From assembly GCA_014804185.1 (NCBI GenBank), contig JAAVAG010000067.1:1-9988 (forward strand): DNA of 9,988 nt. The letters run 5' to 3'. How positions within the stretch are numbered: the first letter of the stretch is position 1; the number at the start of each line of letters is the position of its first letter. Of the stretch, positions 6,955-9,988 are shown piece after piece. The stretch comes from Lachnospiraceae bacterium. GTDB taxonomy: Bacteria; Bacillota; Clostridia; Lachnospirales; Lachnospiraceae. The translations under genes and the position numbers were made by a program. The notes below the pieces were generated by a model that was not told where the DNA came from, did not search any database, and saw only the letters and a program-made list of their open reading frames with translations.

Positions 6955-7710
6955 ATGTACCGGAATTATATTTTTGACTTCTACGGAACGCTGGCGGACA
7001 TCCGTACCGATGAGGAAAAGCCCTGTCTGTGGGAGAAAATCAGCGAGATCTACTCGGCTATGGGAGCGCGCTACGGGGCGGAGGAACTGCGGCGCGCTTT
7101 CCGGCGGCTGGAGCGCCAGGAGCGGGAGCGGATCGGCGGGGAGGACGGAGAAAATGCGGAACCGGATTTGACAAAGGTATTTGCCATGTTATATCATGAG
7201 AAAAAGGTTTCCTGTGACGCCATGCAGGCGAAAATGACGGCCATCACTTTCCGCGCGCTGTCCAGGGAGTATCTGCGGATCTACGACGGAGTGGAAGAAC
7301 TTCTGGAAAAGCTGCGCGGGCAGGGAAAGGGCGTCTATCTGCTGTCCAACGCGCAGACGGACTTTACCAGGCCGGAAATCGAAATGCTGGGACTGACACC
7401 CTATTTCGACGGGATTTTTATTTCTTCTGAGCAGGGGTGTAAAAAGCCGTCAACAGTCTTTTTTGAAAGACTGTTGAAACGGTTTGATTTAAACCCGGCG
7501 GAGAGCGTTATGATCGGCAACGATCTGTCCGCGGATATTGCGGGGGCCGGTGCTGTGGGAATGGATTCTCTCTATATCCATACAGATATCTCGCCGGAGG
7601 AGGATGTTAAGCTGTTGTCCGATGATTCTTTTTCGGGCAGGATCCTGCCCACCTACCGCGTCATGGACGGAGACTTTCGAAAAATAAAAGGGTTACTGTT
7701 AGGAGGATGA
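6955..7710 (+). CDS. HAD-superfamily hydrolase with DxYGT motif I
   Basis: A 251-residue soluble haloacid-dehalogenase-fold protein. Motif I is FDFYGTL with nucleophile D8; Y10 stands where most HAD phosphatases have the general-acid aspartate. Motif II is S131 (LLSNAQ), motif III K163/K164 (GCKKPS), and motif IV GNDLSAD with D190 and D194. A helical cap (about residues 20-105) lies between motifs I and II, as in class C1 HADs. DxYGT is known from 2-haloacid dehalogenases, but genes like this in gut Firmicutes are annotated only as HAD hydrolases and the substrate is unknown. Placement between the GH133 and GH31 genes suggests a sugar-phosphate or housekeeping role, but that is inference. ATG 6955 is preferred on ribosome-binding-site spacing; starting at 6943 would add MEIK. 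It lacks the features of beta-phosphoglucomutase. Confidence 0.85.
   Translation: MYRNYIFDFYGTLADIRTDEEKPCLWEKISEIYSAMGARYGAEELRRAFRRLERQERERIGGEDGENAEPDLTKVFAMLYHEKKVSCDAMQAKMTAITFRALSREYLRIYDGVEELLEKLRGQGKGVYLLSNAQTDFTRPEIEMLGLTPYFDGIFISSEQGCKKPSTVFFERLLKRFDLNPAESVMIGNDLSADIAGAGAVGMDSLYIHTDISPEEDVKLLSDDSFSGRILPTYRVMDGDFRKIKGLLLGG
7450..7477. repeat. 12-bp perfect hairpin inside the HAD coding sequence
   Basis: TCAACAGTCTTT (7450-7461) and AAAGACTGTTGA (7466-7477) are exact reverse complements around the 4-base loop TTTG. With a 2-base bulge the stem extends by CCG (7447-7449) pairing with CGG (7480-7482). It encodes residues just after motif III. No T run follows on the plus strand, so it is not a standard terminator there. 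A second, smaller palindrome GGTTT-GATTT-AAACC lies at 7481-7495. Confidence 0.6.
7701..7706 (+). promoter_or_regulatory. Ribosome binding site of the GH31 gene, inside the HAD 3' end
   Basis: AGGAGG forms part of the last codons of the HAD gene and sits 6 bases before ATG 7713, an optimal spacing. The in-frame ATG at 7707 abuts it with no spacer and is rejected as a start. The arrangement points to coupled translation of the two genes. Confidence 0.8.
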
Positions 7711-7712
7711 GG

Positions 7713-9988
7713 ATGAGACTGGGCAAATTGACGGATTTTGCTTTGGACGGACAGAACGCGGCGCTGGATTTTGCGGACGGCACTGCGCGGGTAAGTGTGG
7801 TCACACCGGGCATTGTACAGGTTTTTTGCAGCGGGGATCATGTTAAGAGAAACTCCAAGGCCATTGAGGGGAATAAGACGCTGCAGACTGCCCTGCGGGC
7901 GGAACGAAAAGAAGATGGGCTGTGGATCCATACGGAGGAACTGTCTGTCAGAATAAGCGATGGGTTTTATGTGGACTTTTTTGATAGGGACGGCAGCGCA
8001 GTCTGTGAGGATTATCGGGGAGAGCGCAGGCTTCCGCAGAGAGTCAGCGACGAGTTTATCAGGCTTCTGGAAAAGGAGGGACATTCTTCACCGCTGGAGG
8101 GACGCCACAAGTGTGCGTTTGAAGTTGTCAAGAAGCTTTCCGGTTCCGAGCACTTTTATGGTCTGGGCGATAAGACCGGATTTATGGATAAACGGCATTA
8201 TGACTATGAAATGTGGAATACGGACGACCCGTCTCCCCATGTGGACTGCTTCAAGGCGCTGTACAAGACCATTCCTTTCTTTATCACGCTGACGGACGGG
8301 CATGTATATGGCATCTTTATGGATAACACGTACAAGAGTTATTTCAACATGGGGCAGGAGTCCGAGGACTACTACTGGTTCGGTGCGGACGGAGGCGATC
8401 TGAACTATTATTACATAGCGGGTAATTCCGTGGCGGAGGTGCTGGAGAGATATACTTTCCTGACGGGAACCTGTCCGCTTCCGCAGAAATGGACGCTGGG
8501 TTATCATCAGTCCAGGTGGGGCTATATGACCCGGGAAGATGTGGAAGAAGTGGCTTCCGCACTGCGGCAAAAGGATATTCCCTGCGACGCGATTCATTTT
8601 GACATAGATTATATGCAGGATTATAAGGTGTTCACCTGGAATCAGGAGAGATACCACAAGGATCCGGACAGCTTTCTGCGCAGTCTCTCGGAGAGAGGTT
8701 TTAAGCCGGTGGTGATCAATGACCCCGGCGTGAAAAAGCAGGAGGGCTATGAGATCTATGAGGAGGGAGTCAGAGAGGGCTATTTTGCCAAAACTCCTGA
8801 GGGCGAAGTGTACATCAATGCGGTCTGGCCGGGCGATGCGGCGTTCCCGGATTTTGGGAATCCAGCCGTGCGGAAATGGTGGGGGGAAAACCATCAGTTT
8901 CTGCTGGACCGGGGTGTCAGGGGAATCTGGAATGATATGAACGAGCCCGCCAGCTTTAACGGTCCGCTGCCGGATGACGTGGTGTTTATGGATGAGGAGA
9001 GGGAGAGCACCCATGCGGAGATGCATAATGTCTATGGCCACCTGATGGCCAGGGCCACCTATCAGGGAATGAAAAAGCTGGATGGCCGCAGACCCTTTGT
9101 GATCACCAGGGCATGTTATGCTGGAACGCAGAAATACAGCACCGCCTGGACGGGAGACAACAACAGTCTCTGGGCGCATCTGCAGATGGCGATTCCGCAG
9201 CTGTGCAATCTGGGAATGTCCGGAATGCCTTTTGTGGGAACCGACGTGGGAGGATTCGGAGCCGATACGACGCCGGAACTGATGGCCAGATGGGTGCAGG
9301 TGGGCTGTTTTTCTCCTCTGTTCCGCAACCACTCCGCCATGGGAACCAGGCGTCAGGAGCCATGGCTGTTTGGAGATGAGGTTCTGAATATTTATCGAAA
9401 GTATGTGAAACTGCGCTATCAGTGGATTCCTTATTTCTATGACCTGTTTTATGAGGAAGAGCGGACGGGAGCGCCTGTGATGAGGCCCCTGGTGTTCCAC
9501 TTTGAAAAGGATGAGACAGCCAGGACGTGCAACGACGAGTTTATGATCGGCAGCAGGATGCTGGTGGCCCCTGTGGTCAGCCAGGGTATGAGCAGGCGGA
9601 TGATATACCTGCCGGAGGGCGTATGGTATGACTACTGGACCCGCGAGAGGATCACAGGGCCGGTATGGTTTGTGAGGGAAGCGCCTTTGGATACCTGCCC
9701 CATCTATGTCAGGGCGGGAAGTGTCATTCCTATGATGGAGCCTCAGTCCTACGTGGGAGAAAAGCCGCTGAATGTGCTGATTCTGGATGTATATCCCGGG
9801 GAGGGCAGCTGCGATCATTACCTGGACAACGGGGAGGATTTTGCGTACAGGGATGGAAAATATCATCAGTATCGTTTTACCGTCCGGGAGGACGGCCAGG
9901 TGGAGGCTGCGATCGTGCATGCGGGATATGACAGGCCCTATGAAAAGATTCTGGTATCCACGGAAGGAGCGCATTTGCGCTGGCAGGA
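7713..9988 (+). CDS. GH31 alpha-glucosidase, 3' end beyond the window
   Basis: The frame stays open to the right edge for 758 codons, close to a full GH31 length, so only a short C-terminal tail is missing. An N-terminal mutarotase-like beta domain (about residues 1-250, including HFYGLGDKTG) precedes a TIM barrel starting near GYHQSRWGY (263-271). HFDIDYMQDYKVFTW follows, then the nucleophile D408 in WNDMNEPASF and the acid/base D482 in WTGDN. Further on are GTDVGGF and FRNH, also typical of the family, and a C-terminal beta region with YLDNGEDFAYRDG. It should release glucose from the non-reducing ends of short alpha-glucosides (maltose, isomaltose types); alpha-xylosidase is a less likely alternative. 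No signal peptide is seen, so it is cytoplasmic. The start is 2 bases after the HAD stop, with AGGAGG 6 bases upstream. Confidence 0.94.
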   Translation, partial: MRLGKLTDFALDGQNAALDFADGTARVSVVTPGIVQVFCSGDHVKRNSKAIEGNKTLQTALRAERKEDGLWIHTEELSVRISDGFYVDFFDRDGSAVCEDYRGERRLPQRVSDEFIRLLEKEGHSSPLEGRHKCAFEVVKKLSGSEHFYGLGDKTGFMDKRHYDYEMWNTDDPSPHVDCFKALYKTIPFFITLTDGHVYGIFMDNTYKSYFNMGQESEDYYWFGADGGDLNYYYIAGNSVAEVLERYTFLTGTCPLPQKWTLGYHQSRWGYMTREDVEEVASALRQKDIPCDAIHFDIDYMQDYKVFTWNQERYHKDPDSFLRSLSERGFKPVVINDPGVKKQEGYEIYEEGVREGYFAKTPEGEVYINAVWPGDAAFPDFGNPAVRKWWGENHQFLLDRGVRGIWNDMNEPASFNGPLPDDVVFMDEERESTHAEMHNVYGHLMARATYQGMKKLDGRRPFVITRACYAGTQKYSTAWTGDNNSLWAHLQMAIPQLCNLGMSGMPFVGTDVGGFGADTTPELMARWVQVGCFSPLFRNHSAMGTRRQEPWLFGDEVLNIYRKYVKLRYQWIPYFYDLFYEEERTGAPVMRPLVFHFEKDETARTCNDEFMIGSRMLVAPVVSQGMSRRMIYLPEGVWYDYWTRERITGPVWFVREAPLDTCPIYVRAGSVIPMMEPQSYVGEKPLNVLILDVYPGEGSCDHYLDNGEDFAYRDGKYHQYRFTVREDGQVEAAIVHAGYDRPYEKILVSTEGAHLRWQ

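Noticed and set aside
1..9988. CRISPR array, insertion sequence, tRNA or phage remnants
   Set aside because: No direct-repeat array, transposase-like protein, cloverleaf or phage gene was seen on either strand.

Overview
The window reads as one plus-strand carbohydrate-uptake and alpha-glucan-breakdown locus. It probably comes from a Gram-positive anaerobe of the Clostridia, most like Lachnospiraceae. That placement is inferred from moderate GC, strong GGAGG-type ribosome binding sites, a MalEFG-type importer without its own ATPase nearby, and the protein styles. I cannot name the species.

Layout, left to right: the C-terminal end of an ABC sugar-binding lipoprotein (MalE-like, start outside the window); a perfect GC-rich hairpin with a short T run; two permease genes, malF-like and malG-like, overlapping by one base; a 145-base spacer holding a long hairpin; a TTG-started type I pullulanase (GH13); a bacterial glycogen-debranching/amylo-alpha-1,6-glucosidase (GH133); a HAD-superfamily hydrolase with a DxY rather than DxD motif; and a GH31 alpha-glucosidase that runs off the right end. 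All real genes are on the plus strand. Gaps are small (-1, 145, 33, 83 and 2 bases within the series after malF), so they are probably co-transcribed, with the two hairpins tuning relative expression.

How it fits together (inference): the importer brings malto-oligosaccharides, including branched limit dextrins, into the cell. None of the three glycosidases shows a signal peptide, so they would act in the cytoplasm. Pullulanase removes longer alpha-1,6 side chains, GH133 removes alpha-1,6-linked glucose stubs, and GH31 releases glucose from the resulting short alpha-glucosides. No MalK/MsmX ATPase, 4-alpha-glucanotransferase, phosphorylase or regulator gene lies inside the window. They may flank it or be encoded elsewhere.

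I see no CRISPR array, mobile element, tRNA, rRNA or phage signature. Nothing here looks like a wholly new system. The items most worth a second look are the two intergenic hairpins, the DxY HAD enzyme embedded among debranching enzymes, an 18-base-period repeat inside the GH133 gene, and a 12-bp perfect hairpin inside the HAD coding sequence.
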